Positions 35,796 to 44,322 of a stretch of DNA of 64,000 nt are shown here, piece after piece. A program made the translations under genes and the position numbers. The notes below the pieces were generated by a model. That model saw only the letters and a list, made by a program, of their open reading frames with translations, was not told the origin of the DNA and made no database searches. The DNA comes from Clostridiales bacterium (GTDB taxonomy: Bacteria; Bacillota; Clostridia; Oscillospirales; Oscillospiraceae). How positions within the stretch are numbered: the first letter of the stretch is position 1; each line of letters opens with the position of its first letter. The stretch spans positions 1-64,000 of the forward strand of contig SFEG01000006.1 of NCBI GenBank assembly GCA_004558025.1, in the 5' to 3' direction.

Positions 35796-36497
35796 TTAAT
35801 CCATCATACCGTATTTGATTTTTATGCGCCTGAGCTTTGAAAGCACGGGCTTTTTCAGCAAAAGCAGGAACACCGCCGTACCCGCGGCGTGGATAAGGTT
35901 GAATGAAAATCCGGATGCATACACAGCAAGCAGCGCCTTCCATGTCACGCTCTGCGAGTACATCAAAAGCGAGGCCGTGTCGAGCAGAATACCGTAAATA
36001 ATGAGCACGGAGAAAAAACCGTAAGCGACAAGCGGCACGGTTCTGACCTCCCTGTTGAAAAACAGCAGTCCGCCGAAAAAACCGACGAGGCCGAAGCCGA
36101 GCATCTGCCAGGGCGTCCAGGGTCCCTGACCGAAAAACATATTGGATATGAGTCCCGATGCAGTACCCGTTATGAACCCCGCCTCGGCGTTAAATGCCGC
36201 CGCTGTGAGGATAACTATGGCGCACACGGGCTTAAACTGCGGTGCCCAGTAAAACGCAGCGCGTCCGGCGACGGCAAAGGCCGTCATCACGGCCAGCAGC
36301 ACAATCTCGCGCACCTGCGGTCTGCGCCGCTCAAAGCGGGCAAAAAACGGCAGCATAGCGAGAAGTATCATAATTACCGAGGTCAGATAGTACTTGCGGC
36401 TGTTCCATAGATATGTTTCGACGATCACGACCGCCGCTGACAGTACGAGCACTGCCGCGGCGAGGCTTACTCGTCTTTCCTTCACTGTCTGAGGCAC
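35796..36497 (-). CDS. ECF transporter S component (CbrT-like, likely corrinoid)
   Basis: 233 residues, six or seven membrane segments, basic C-terminus (KLRRIKIKYG). AVMTAFAVAGRAAFYWAPQF and AGFITGTASGLISNMFFGQGPWTPWQM are typical of the ECF S-component family that includes the cobalamin-specific CbrT. S components bind the vitamin and dock on EcfT. It is last in an operon behind a cobalamin riboswitch with EcfT and fused EcfA genes, which is the main reason to propose cobalamin or another corrinoid as the substrate. It overlaps the EcfA gene by 16 nt. Confidence 0.85.
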   Translation of the reverse strand: MPQTVKERRVSLAAAVLVLSAAVVIVETYLWNSRKYYLTSVIMILLAMLPFFARFERRRPQVREIVLLAVMTAFAVAGRAAFYWAPQFKPVCAIVILTAAAFNAEAGFITGTASGLISNMFFGQGPWTPWQMLGFGLVGFFGGLLFFNREVRTVPLVAYGFFSVLIIYGILLDTASLLMYSQSVTWKALLAVYASGFSFNLIHAAGTAVFLLLLKKPVLSKLRRIKIKYGMMD

Positions 36498-38065
36498 TCG
36501 ACCACCTCCTCGGCCAGCACCGCGCCGTCTAGCATGCCGCGGCTGAGCTTCGCGGCCGCTGTCGTATAAAAGAAATTACCCGAGAAAAACTCATGCGGCG
36601 CACCCTCCGCCGCGATCTCGCCCCGAAAAAGCAGAGCACAGCGATCGGCATAACGCGCACAGAACTCAACATCGTGGCTGACTAAAAATATGGCCTTGCC
36701 CTCATCACACAGCTTTTGCAAAAGCTCGCCGAAGCGGCGCTTGAGCTGCCCGTCCATGCCCTTTGTGGGCTCGTCGAGAAGCAGCACATCGGGATGCGTA
36801 AGCAGTACCTTGCCCAGGGCAAGACGCTGCTGTTCGCCGCCGGAGAGGTCAAACGGATGGCGCTCCGAAACGTTTTCGAGCTCGAGAAAATTTACGAGCC
36901 GCGCTATCTCGGCCTCATCCGAGCCGAGCTCTGCAAGCTCCTCCGATACCGTGTCCTTCACAAACAGCTCGCGCGGATCCTGCGGCAGCGCCGCTACGCG
37001 CGCGCCATTGCTTTTCACCTTGCCGCGATAGGGCTTCAGCCTGCCGGAGATGAGTCCTATGCTCGTGCTCTTGCCCGAGCCGTTGCCGCCCAGAAGCGCA
37101 CATATCTCCCCCCTGTACAACCTCAGATCGAGGCCGCACAGTACGTCTGGCGAGTTTCTTTCGTATCTGAACCGGCAGTTTTTTATCTCGACCGCCGTAT
37201 CGCCGTGTTTATGCTCGGCTTTTTGCGTTATGTCAACCTGTTTTCGCATACGCGAGGCGATAAACGCCCTGCCCTTCCCCACTGTCAGCGGCGCGCCGCC
37301 CTCGCCGCCGAGTGCGGAAAATATCCTTACAGCCGCCGGCATGGAGTCGAAAACAGCGCTGTTTTTTATCTGCATCGCGGCCTTTTGGGGCACATCATAA
37401 GCTATGAGGCTGCCGTTTTCCAAAACAGCGAGCATATCCGCCATTGGGAGCGCCTCTTCGAGCCTGTGCTCCGTCAAAATGACAGTAAGCCCGAGGTCCT
37501 CGTTAAGCTTGCGCAGCGTTGAGAGAAAATCGGCAGCCGCGATGGGGTCGAGCTGGCTCGTAGGCTCATCGAGGATCAGCACGTCCGGCCGCATGACCGC
37601 GACCGACGCGAGATTAATAAGCTGCTTCTGACCGCCGGACAGCTCTGCGACATTTTTCATAAAAAGCTCCGCCAGGCCGAAATAGCTCGCCATTTCCGCA
37701 ACGGCAAGGCGCATTTTCCTATTGTCCCAGCCTAGGCTCTCAGGGCCGAAGGCGAGCTCGTGGAAAACCTTATCGGTGACTATCTGATCGTCGGGGTGCT
37801 GAAAAACAAAGCCTATGCGCCGCGCCTGCTCGGCCTCCGCGACATCACAGAGTGGTCTGCCGAAAAACAGCACCTCACCCTCGGCTTTGCCATGGTCTGC
37901 AAGGCATGCTTTCAGTCTGCGCAGGAGCGTGCTCTTTCCGCTACCGCTCGCGCCGCAGATAAGCGTGATCTTGCCCTCGGGGATATCCATGCTGATATGC
38001 TCGAGAGCGGGTGAATTTTCATTTGGATATGTAAAGCTCAGATCGCGGATCTCAAACGCCGCCAT
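36482..38065 (-). CDS. ECF transporter ATPase, fused EcfA-EcfA'
   Basis: 527 residues containing two full ABC domains. Domain 1: Walker A GASGSGKST, signature LSGGQKQLINLA, Walker B VLILDEPTSQLDP. Domain 2 (from about 290): GGNGSGKST, LSGGEQQRLALG, VLLLDEPTKGMD. Both look catalytically intact. A fused pair powers a dedicated (group I-like) ECF complex, unlike the separate ecfA1/ecfA2 genes at 62-63.5 kb. The start overlaps the EcfT gene by 28 nt and the end overlaps the S component by 16 nt. Confidence 0.93.
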   Translation of the reverse strand: MAAFEIRDLSFTYPNENSPALEHISMDIPEGKITLICGASGSGKSTLLRRLKACLADHGKAEGEVLFFGRPLCDVAEAEQARRIGFVFQHPDDQIVTDKVFHELAFGPESLGWDNRKMRLAVAEMASYFGLAELFMKNVAELSGGQKQLINLASVAVMRPDVLILDEPTSQLDPIAAADFLSTLRKLNEDLGLTVILTEHRLEEALPMADMLAVLENGSLIAYDVPQKAAMQIKNSAVFDSMPAAVRIFSALGGEGGAPLTVGKGRAFIASRMRKQVDITQKAEHKHGDTAVEIKNCRFRYERNSPDVLCGLDLRLYRGEICALLGGNGSGKSTSIGLISGRLKPYRGKVKSNGARVAALPQDPRELFVKDTVSEELAELGSDEAEIARLVNFLELENVSERHPFDLSGGEQQRLALGKVLLTHPDVLLLDEPTKGMDGQLKRRFGELLQKLCDEGKAIFLVSHDVEFCARYADRCALLFRGEIAAEGAPHEFFSGNFFYTTAAAKLSRGMLDGAVLAEEVVECLRQ

Positions 38066-38928
38066 ACGAGGGCCTCCTTTGCGTCAAAAAGATGCGGAGC
38101 AAAGCAAAGCAGCGAAAACGCCGCCGTGCCGATTATCGACACGCCGCCGAAGCCGCTTATTATAATCGAAGGGTAATAGCGGGCGTATATCCCGCCGCTG
38201 AGAACGCATGCAACGGTGACTCCCGCCGCAAGGACGCAGGCTGAGAGCGTCAGAGCGTCACGCGCGTCAAAGCGATAAATTGAAAAGCTCGTGCGGCGAG
38301 CCGCTCCGTAACCGCGGCTTTTCATTGAGTTTGAAGCGGTCACGGAGCTTTCAAGCGCCCAGGTAAGGGTTATTGACAGAACGCTCATGCTGTTTTTTAC
38401 GCGGCTGATAAATCCGCCCTGCGAGCTTCCCCGCCCTATCTGCGTTCTTGCGTCGTCGATGCTGCGTATCTTGCGCCCGAGCTTAGGCGCAAAGCGCAGC
38501 GACATTGAAATGAGCAGCGATACCGACGGGCTGAGCCTTCCGAACAAAAGCAGAAGCTTGTCCGAGGTCATTATGACATTAAAACAGTCAAACCACAGTA
38601 TGACCGCGCAGAACATCAAAGACGCGAAAAAGCCGAACGTCAGCGCTTCCTTAGTTATCGCGTTGCCGTTTGAAAGAAAAAAAAGCGGCGTTACGCCCGC
38701 GTGATTGAACAGTGCGTTTATAAGCGACATGAGCAGCACAAACGGAATAAGATACAAAAGAGTTTTCAAAAAACGCCGTGCGCCCTTTAAAACGCACACA
38801 TAGCTTGCCGAGGCGATAAAGCTCACTGTGAGCAGCACCGGGTGCATATACAGCATCGTAAGCGTTATCACCGCGGCAAAAAAGAAAAAGCTCACCGCGG
38901 GGTGAAGACCCGAAAAAGCGTCATTCAT
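38038..38928 (-). CDS. ECF transporter T component (EcfT), dedicated
   Basis: 296 residues from ATG 38928, only 2 nt after the DUF4430 stop. Five or six membrane segments are seen, with the cytoplasmic coupling helices between; the ALESSVTASNSMKSRGYGAA segment holds the family's Arg-Gly coupling motif that contacts the EcfA ATPases. It links the fused EcfA protein with the downstream S component in the riboswitch-controlled operon. An upstream open stretch with an Arg run is out of the true frame start. Confidence 0.9.
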   Translation of the reverse strand: MNDAFSGLHPAVSFFFFAAVITLTMLYMHPVLLTVSFIASASYVCVLKGARRFLKTLLYLIPFVLLMSLINALFNHAGVTPLFFLSNGNAITKEALTFGFFASLMFCAVILWFDCFNVIMTSDKLLLLFGRLSPSVSLLISMSLRFAPKLGRKIRSIDDARTQIGRGSSQGGFISRVKNSMSVLSITLTWALESSVTASNSMKSRGYGAARRTSFSIYRFDARDALTLSACVLAAGVTVACVLSGGIYARYYPSIIISGFGGVSIIGTAAFSLLCFAPHLFDAKEALVWRRLRSAI

Positions 38929-38930
38929 CC

Positions 38931-39977
38931 TCACGCCGCCACACCTCCGCCGACGTCGGCGCCGAGGTCGCAGGTATAGCGCCACTTCACGACATCGCCG
39001 TTATGCAGCGCATAGCGGCTGCATCCGTAGTTGGGCTGCCAGCCGTTAACGCTGTAGGTCCAGCCCGACAGCTCGCCGCAATCCTTTTCGTAGAGATTTC
39101 CTATTCCCTCGACATAGGCGCTGTTATAGCCCGGCGTCCACGAGGCTTCAAGCTGAATGCCGTGTTCGCGGCACACACGCTTCAAAACATCGAACACCGA
39201 CTCGCCCTCGTATATCTCGACCTGCACAGCGCCGAGGATAACTCCGTCGGTCGGCAGAACGTCGAGCTTTGAGGGCTTGAGATCTCCGAGATTATTCAGT
39301 ATCGTCAGGCAGTCTATCGAGAAGGTGCAGTAGCTTTTCCGCTCGGTATCGCCCGGCTTATCCTCCGGCTCGACGGGCTCGGGCTTTCCCGCAGGAACAG
39401 GATCGGTTTTGTACTCATCCTGCCCGGTGCGGCTGCCGTCGGAGAGCTTTGCGCTGCTTTCGGGCACAGGCGTTTCCTCGTCTGCGCGGATAACATATGC
39501 AAAAACGCCGTCCTGTATCTTAAAGCTGAGCGTTGTACGCTCGCTTCCCGTGACGGACGCTGCCGAGAGCTTTTTGCCATCAGCATCATAAACGCTTGCG
39601 CTATGAGCCTCCCATTTATCCGGCAGCGTTATTGACAGCGTCGGGAGAAAGCCGAAGCTGTCGTCGGTCTTGAGCCTGACTGCAATTGCGCCGTCGGAAC
39701 TCTTTGTTATCTCGACCGCCATGCACAGCTCGCGCGGCTGAGTCACATCAGAGCCCGCGACCGTCCATTTATAGCTGTACTCTCCGCTTTTTCCGAATAT
39801 GGAGGCTATCTCGCCCTGCTCTGTGAGCTGCGCGAAAACCTCTTTTTTTATAATACCGTCTTCGCCGAGGTCAATGTTCCCGGCGAAGTTTACGGCCTCC
39901 GCGTTCTTCATGCAGCCTGCAAGCAGGCTGCATATCATAAGAACGCAGAGAATGAGGGCTAATTGTCTTTTTTTCAT
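38931..39977 (-). CDS. DUF4430 (transcobalamin-like) lipoprotein
   Basis: 348 residues. The signal peptide has lipobox LLAGC (Cys22). Residues about 35-175 form a beta-rich domain; a Pro/Glu/Asp-rich linker (about 180-220) follows; the C-terminal 80 residues are a DUF4430 domain (GESVFDVLKRVCREHGIQL, YVEGIGNLYEKDCGELSGW, GDVVKWRYTCDLG), the fold related to the C-terminal domain of transcobalamin/intrinsic factor. It sits between the surface propeller gene and EcfT, 3 nt after the former. I infer corrinoid capture at the outer face of the membrane. Confidence 0.88.
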   Translation of the reverse strand: MKKRQLALILCVLMICSLLAGCMKNAEAVNFAGNIDLGEDGIIKKEVFAQLTEQGEIASIFGKSGEYSYKWTVAGSDVTQPRELCMAVEITKSSDGAIAVRLKTDDSFGFLPTLSITLPDKWEAHSASVYDADGKKLSAASVTGSERTTLSFKIQDGVFAYVIRADEETPVPESSAKLSDGSRTGQDEYKTDPVPAGKPEPVEPEDKPGDTERKSYCTFSIDCLTILNNLGDLKPSKLDVLPTDGVILGAVQVEIYEGESVFDVLKRVCREHGIQLEASWTPGYNSAYVEGIGNLYEKDCGELSGWTYSVNGWQPNYGCSRYALHNGDVVKWRYTCDLGADVGGGVAA

Positions 39978-39980
39978 CGT

Positions 39981-42434
39981 TTACGCTGCCGCGCGATAGA
40001 TAAATGTTACGATCTCGCCGCGCGAGCACACGGCATCGGGAAGGAAGCTTCCGTCGGGAAGGCCGAGCGCCACGCCGTTTTCTGCAGCCCATATGACGGC
40101 GTCGTAGTAGAACGCATTTGTATCGGTCACGTCGGTAAAGCTCGACGCCTTTTCGGATGCCTGAGCTCCCATGTAGCGGTACAGGAAGGTCACGGCCTGA
40201 GCGCGGGTGCAGGTCTCGTCCGGTGCGAAGGTTGTTGCGCTCGTGCCGCTGGTTATCTTATTCTCGGCCGCCCAAATGACAGCATTTCTGTAATAGCTGT
40301 CGGGAACGTCTGCAAAGACGCAGTCACCGCTTACCTCGGGGCTGCCCGCCAGGCGGTACAGGAAGGTCACGACCTGAGCGCGGGTGCACTTTGCGCCGGG
40401 AGCGAAAACATTGTTTCCTATGCCCTGCACGATCTCGTTTGCGTTGCCCCACAGGGTCGCTTCAAAATAGAAATCGGTGTTCTTAACGTCCGCAAAGCCT
40501 TCGGCGGCCTTTACGCTCACCTTGCAAACAGCGGGGATGATGGCGTTATTTTCAGCCGTTGCGACTATGAGATAATCGCCCGCCTGCTTAAAGCTTACGC
40601 TATACTCGCCGTTTCCGAGAGAAGCTGCCTTGAAGTCCGCGACTTCGGTCTTGAGGTCGGCAGTGTATGCCTTGAGCGATGCTTTTTCACAGCCTTCGAA
40701 CTTGGGGCTCCAATTTTCGTCATAGCCGTTCTGAGCGGTGAGCTTTACGGTCGTTTTTACATATGCCGAAGCGTCGATATCGGCATCGTCAAAATATGCG
40801 TAAGCGTCGTTATTGGGGTATGCGTTCGCGTTTACGTAAGCATAGACGTGCTGGCTGTCGGTAACCTTGTCGCTGAGACCCATGGACATCTTATTGTCTA
40901 CAAAGTAGCCGAAATTGCCGCTCTCGTCGCCCCAGAGCTTGGTGATGTATGCACCGTAGTCGCCGGTAGCGGAGGCATAGCCCTTTGCAGCGCCGCCCTC
41001 GTAATACTTATCGTGCGCAGCGTACATGACCTCGTCGATGTCGATAGCTCCGTCGCCGTTGCGGTCGGATACGGTCACAGGTGCGTAGCTGAGCTCAACG
41101 CTGCCCTTGTCTGCGATGCTGACGAGGACATCCTCGCTGTACTCATTGCTCAAGCAGAAAACGTTGCCGCTGTCGTTTTTGTAATAAAGATTGCCGTCGG
41201 CGTCGCAGATGACGCTGCAAATGCAGTAGTTTTCATATCCCTCTGCGTCGAATATCTCGATAAGCTCGGTCTTGCTTATATCATCGGCATTGACCTTTAT
41301 GAGGGAAACGCCGCCGGGCTCGGTGTTATAGGTGCTGTAAAAATACAGATAGCCCTCGGATTCGAGATATGCCGTCGACAGGAGCATCGAGCACTGGGCA
41401 TAGCCCTTGAGGAGGACGGTGTTTTTGACCTCGAGGGTGTTCTTATCGGCTATGATGAACCGGCCGGGGTCGGAAAAGCCCATGCCGGCGCCGATGTAGA
41501 CATAGTCGCCGTACACTACGGGAGTCGAGGTGCTCTGAGCGCCGAGAGCAGCGGTCTTAACGCCGCTTATCTCGCCGCTTTTACCGTCAACGGCAGCGTA
41601 TCCGAGATATCCGCCCTTTGCGGTGAAATAGACCTTGCCGTCCGAGTAAGCGAGGCTGCTGCGAACGTCACCGCAGCCGGTGAGCACGGCGCTCGACACG
41701 GGCTTTACCTCTTCGTTTTCGGCATAAGCCTTTTTGAAGGCCAGCAGTGCGCCGTCGCAGGCAGAGCCCTTTTCGCCGTCGTCGGTGCCGACAAAGACAT
41801 AATCGCCGACTGCAACAGCGCCTGCAAAGTAGAAGCCGCCCTTGACGGTATAGCTCCAGTCGCATGCGCCGGTCTTTGCGTCGAGGCAGACGAAGCTTGC
41901 GTCCTCGGCCTCATCGTTCCAGAAGCCGGCATAGATCTTGCCGTCGGCACACAGCGCCGGAGACAGCGACTGCCCGCCGAGCTTATCGGTGTAGACCCAC
42001 TTGCTCTCGAGCGTTGCCGCGTCGAAGGCCTCGATCGTGCCCTTGGTAAGAGAAGCGATTATCATTCCGTCTGCGTATGTCGGCGTAGTAAGGCCATAGC
42101 CCGAGGATGCCTGCATTTTCGCGGACTTAACAAGGCTGCCGTCTGAAAGAGCGAGCATGTTCAGCGTATCGCCCGCCATAACGGCGAGCGTATCGCCCAC
42201 GATTATCGGAGCGCCGGGCGCATTTGACCAGTCCGTTCCGAGCTTGCTTGCCCATTTGAGCGTGGTGTGCTGTGCATCGACCGGAGTCTTGGCCGCGCTT
42301 ATCGCCATGTTAGTATCGCCGCCGCGGAAGCTCGGCCACTGCGCAGCGTCGTCGGCAAATGCCGCCGTGCCGGGCACGATAAGGTTCAGCACCATTAAAA
42401 GAGCCAGAAGCAGGCTCAGTGATCTCTTTTTCAT
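39981..42434 (-). CDS. SLH-anchored PQQ-like beta-propeller surface protein
   Basis: 817 residues. Signal peptide 1-26; residues about 30-430 are PQQ-type beta-propeller repeats (GDTLAVMAGDTLNMLALSDG, DAATLESKWVYT, CLDAKTGACDWSYTV and similar blades); about 445-650 include a dockerin/EF-hand-like loop DRNGDGAIDIDE and beta domains; three SLH domains (about 640-817, with TRAQ, TRAQ and SRGE motifs) anchor it to the cell wall. It is the first large gene after the cobalamin riboswitch. BtuG, a surface beta-propeller that captures cobalamin in Bacteroides, is a functional parallel, not a sequence match I can show. Confidence 0.88.
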   Translation of the reverse strand: MKKRSLSLLLALLMVLNLIVPGTAAFADDAAQWPSFRGGDTNMAISAAKTPVDAQHTTLKWASKLGTDWSNAPGAPIIVGDTLAVMAGDTLNMLALSDGSLVKSAKMQASSGYGLTTPTYADGMIIASLTKGTIEAFDAATLESKWVYTDKLGGQSLSPALCADGKIYAGFWNDEAEDASFVCLDAKTGACDWSYTVKGGFYFAGAVAVGDYVFVGTDDGEKGSACDGALLAFKKAYAENEEVKPVSSAVLTGCGDVRSSLAYSDGKVYFTAKGGYLGYAAVDGKSGEISGVKTAALGAQSTSTPVVYGDYVYIGAGMGFSDPGRFIIADKNTLEVKNTVLLKGYAQCSMLLSTAYLESEGYLYFYSTYNTEPGGVSLIKVNADDISKTELIEIFDAEGYENYCICSVICDADGNLYYKNDSGNVFCLSNEYSEDVLVSIADKGSVELSYAPVTVSDRNGDGAIDIDEVMYAAHDKYYEGGAAKGYASATGDYGAYITKLWGDESGNFGYFVDNKMSMGLSDKVTDSQHVYAYVNANAYPNNDAYAYFDDADIDASAYVKTTVKLTAQNGYDENWSPKFEGCEKASLKAYTADLKTEVADFKAASLGNGEYSVSFKQAGDYLIVATAENNAIIPAVCKVSVKAAEGFADVKNTDFYFEATLWGNANEIVQGIGNNVFAPGAKCTRAQVVTFLYRLAGSPEVSGDCVFADVPDSYYRNAVIWAAENKITSGTSATTFAPDETCTRAQAVTFLYRYMGAQASEKASSFTDVTDTNAFYYDAVIWAAENGVALGLPDGSFLPDAVCSRGEIVTFIYRAAA

Positions 42435-42478
42435 ATTTTACCTCCAAGTAAGTTGTTTGTTTTCCTCTTATTTTGCGC

Positions 42479-42520
42479 TCACTCGTAGGTGATGTTGAGC
42501 GTCCATGCGTCCTCGCGCAT
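42479..42520 (-). CDS. 13-residue leader ORF after the riboswitch
   Basis: ATG at 42520 with AAGGAGGTGGG just upstream opens a 13-codon frame (MREDAWTLNITYE) ending in TGA, between the riboswitch and the SLH gene. The Shine-Dalgarno is as strong as any in the window. It could be a translated leader that reports riboswitch state, or a remnant of a longer gene. The product is too short for homology. Confidence 0.5.
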   Translation of the reverse strand: MREDAWTLNITYE

Positions 42521-42548
42521 ATATCCCACCTCCTTGAATTGATGCATG

Positions 42549-42730
42549 CGGCAAGTCTTCCGGCTCATGGGTCAATCTCGGGCGCGCCTTCCCGCGTTAA
42601 AAGCAGTGGCCAATGCGCCCTCGTCGCCATTCACGGCAGCGGGACTGCTTCGGATTTGCACCGAATTCCTTGTTAGGCGGCCTTCGCCGCACCGCAGGCT
42701 CATAAGCTGACGGGAGCCGAACACCTACCG
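42549..42730 (-). ncRNA. Cobalamin (adenosylcobalamin) riboswitch
   Basis: Read on the minus strand this has the conserved core in the right order: GGTAGGTG at the 5' side, GGAATTCGGTGCAAATCCG, AGCAGTCCCGCTGCCGTGA, and the B12 box GAGCCGGAAGACTTGCC at the 3' end (42566-42550). These match the conserved elements of the Cobalamin class. It ends about 15 nt before the leader ORF's Shine-Dalgarno and 115 nt before the SLH propeller gene. No T-run terminator follows, so control is more likely at translation. It should repress the downstream operon when cobalamin is plentiful. Confidence 0.95.
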
Positions 42731-42979
42731 GTTTTGGCAGGCTGATTTTTACTCATGCCGCGTTAAAACCCTTGAAAATACGACAGTATTCCCTGCGGGC
42801 TTTGCCTTGCCTGAGCAAAAATCAGCTCTGTCAAAACTGCGAAGCACCTGTCGGTGTCAATTTTCAGGTGATTTTCGGTTTTCTTCGATGCAGGTGGGCT
42901 GACGCCCATCAAAGAGAAAAAGGCGAAAAGCGCCGAAAAGGGGCGCGACAGGCGGCAGGGGCTCGGCTTCCGTCAGCTT
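42704..42979. repeat. Nested long inverted repeats upstream of and into the riboswitch
   Basis: Outer arms AAGCTGACGGGAGCCGA (42704-42720) and its complement at 42963-42979 pair at 16 of 17 positions. Inner arms 42741-42758 and 42809-42826 (GCTGATTTTT(A/G)CTCA core) pair at 16 of 18. The left outer arm lies inside the riboswitch aptamer, so the arms could compete with aptamer folding. No ORF is visible between 42731 and 43150. Confidence 0.7.
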
Positions 42980-43153
42980 AATTATATCAGCTTTTGAAGC
43001 GAGGCACAACAAAAACCGCGTTTTTCCGATAAACTCCATGTCAATTTTACCAACTATCCGCTTTTCCCTTTGTACAGCATGCAGAATTTCTCAGTTTTGT
43101 GGAATGTTTGTTTCAATTCCATGATTTTTCGTGTATAATATAGGCAACAGTAA

Positions 43154-43276
43154 ATCAAAACATCACTTTCGCCGAAAGGACGTGATCCCAATGGGCTTAT
43201 AAGCGGCTCGACAACATTCACACTGTACGCAAAAACCACGGAACCTATCACGATCACCAACTATGCCGAATATTAA
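43154..43276 (+). pseudogene. Possible 3' remnant of a lost gene
   Basis: An open stretch with no start codon ends at TAA 43274-43276 and reads TSLSPKGRDPNGLISGS then TTFTLYAKTTEPITITNYAEY, which looks like a real beta-rich C-terminus rather than random translation. It is followed 18 nt later by the secreted protein gene at 43295. It may be the tail of a gene whose 5' part was lost when the riboswitch leader and its inverted repeats arose. Weak evidence. Confidence 0.35.
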
Positions 43277-43294
43277 TAACACAGGAGAACAAAA

Positions 43295-43931
43295 ATGAAG
43301 TTCAGAAAATTCTTGTGCTTTGTCCTTATATTTGCTATTATGATGTCACTGGGTGTGACAGCTTTTGCGGATGCGTTCATGCCTGTAACCGAAATCAACG
43401 GCTGTGAAATACGTAGTCTCAGTATACGCAGAATAGAACGCGCCGCAAATATTAGCAGAGCCGAAATAATTAATTCCATTGAAAATGATATTAACGTCCT
43501 TAACCGTTTCTGCATCCCCACTTCAGATGCTATGGATGTTAAGTATAAAGACAATCGTATAGAATATATCTTTAACCATCCCGAGCTCGGTTATTGCTCA
43601 ACTATTTCTGTAGAGGGAAATTCATGCGGGGATGTTGTATTTTATATTTCCGAGGGTGAATGCAGCGATATCCTTGAGTACAAAGCCGATGGGGCAATTT
43701 TTTTAGACGGCAAAGAAGTAGTTATTGAAGGGTGTCAGGAACGACATTATTGCAAGCTTTGTATGCTGCATAGTCTACTATACACTTACATATGTCCCAC
43801 GCATATTTGACCTCAGCGCCACCGCTGCTAAGTCCTTTGCAGAGTTCGCACCCGTACTTGTGCTTATTGCTGCCGGTTTGTGTGTGTCGGCACTTATCAA
43901 ACTCGGCAAGCAGGATAAGAACGGCAAATAA
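43295..43931 (+). pseudogene. Secreted/membrane protein gene, frameshifted
   Basis: Starts with AGGAG and ATG 43295. Signal peptide 1-25 (ending VTAFA), then about 120 residues of mixed alpha/beta sequence (EINGCEIRSLSIRRIERAA, GYCSTISVEGNSCGDVVFY). Near 43725-43745 the reading frame breaks: frame 1 continues into a non-hydrophobic, Cys-rich tail ending at 43810, while the +1 frame runs on as two membrane segments (DIIASFVCCIVYYTLTYV, then FAPVLVLIAAGLCVSALIKL) to a stop at 43931. The original was probably one protein with a membrane-anchored C-terminus. A TATAAT at 43134 is its likely promoter. Confidence 0.65.
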
Positions 43932-43966
43932 GCGGTACAAAACGGACACTACAGTAGTTCTTATAA

Positions 43967-44322
43967 ATGAAAAAACGTTTTGCAATAATATTAGGCTCAT
44001 TTCTGGTGATCGCCATAATCGTCTCGGTGTGCGCAATATCATTCGGCGACGGCGTTTCGTTCCTTGAATCTCTCGGCATTATTTCCAAAACGCACGATGA
44101 CGACACCGTTGTTGCCGAATACAATGGCTTCAAGGTAACTCAGGCAATGATAGACACCCAGCGCAGCACGGGCAATTTGGCAGATTCGGATTCTTAATCG
44201 GATGCCAATATGAATGATGACTCCGGCAGGACGATAATCGACCGGCTGATAACCGGACAGCTGCTCATCGATGAGGCTGAGGCGTGCGGCAGTTCCTCGG
44301 CAGACAGGCATTGGTTATAAGC
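43967..44322 (+). pseudogene. SurA/PrsA-like N-terminal domain gene with in-frame stop
   Basis: ATG 43967 encodes a signal anchor (MKKRFAIILGSFLVIAIIVS) and the start of a SurA_N/PrsA-like chaperone domain (VVAEYNGFKVTQAMIDTQR). A TAA at 44195-44197 interrupts it, but the same frame continues at once with MNDDSGRTIIDRLITGQLLI and DEAEACG, the next helices of that domain, until a second stop at 44320-44322. The rest of the gene is absent. This is a truncated, nonsense-mutated foldase/prolyl isomerase gene. Confidence 0.65.

Noticed and set aside
39963..42146. A 727-codon open frame on the plus strand opposite the SLH propeller gene
   Set aside because: It is the antisense shadow of a GC-rich coding region: no start signal, no recognisable domain, and the minus-strand protein has clear SLH and propeller motifs.
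42735..42960. A second tandem cobalamin riboswitch formed by the inverted repeats
   Set aside because: Only the arms repeat, in inverted orientation; no second B12 box or GGTGCAAATCCG-like core is present.
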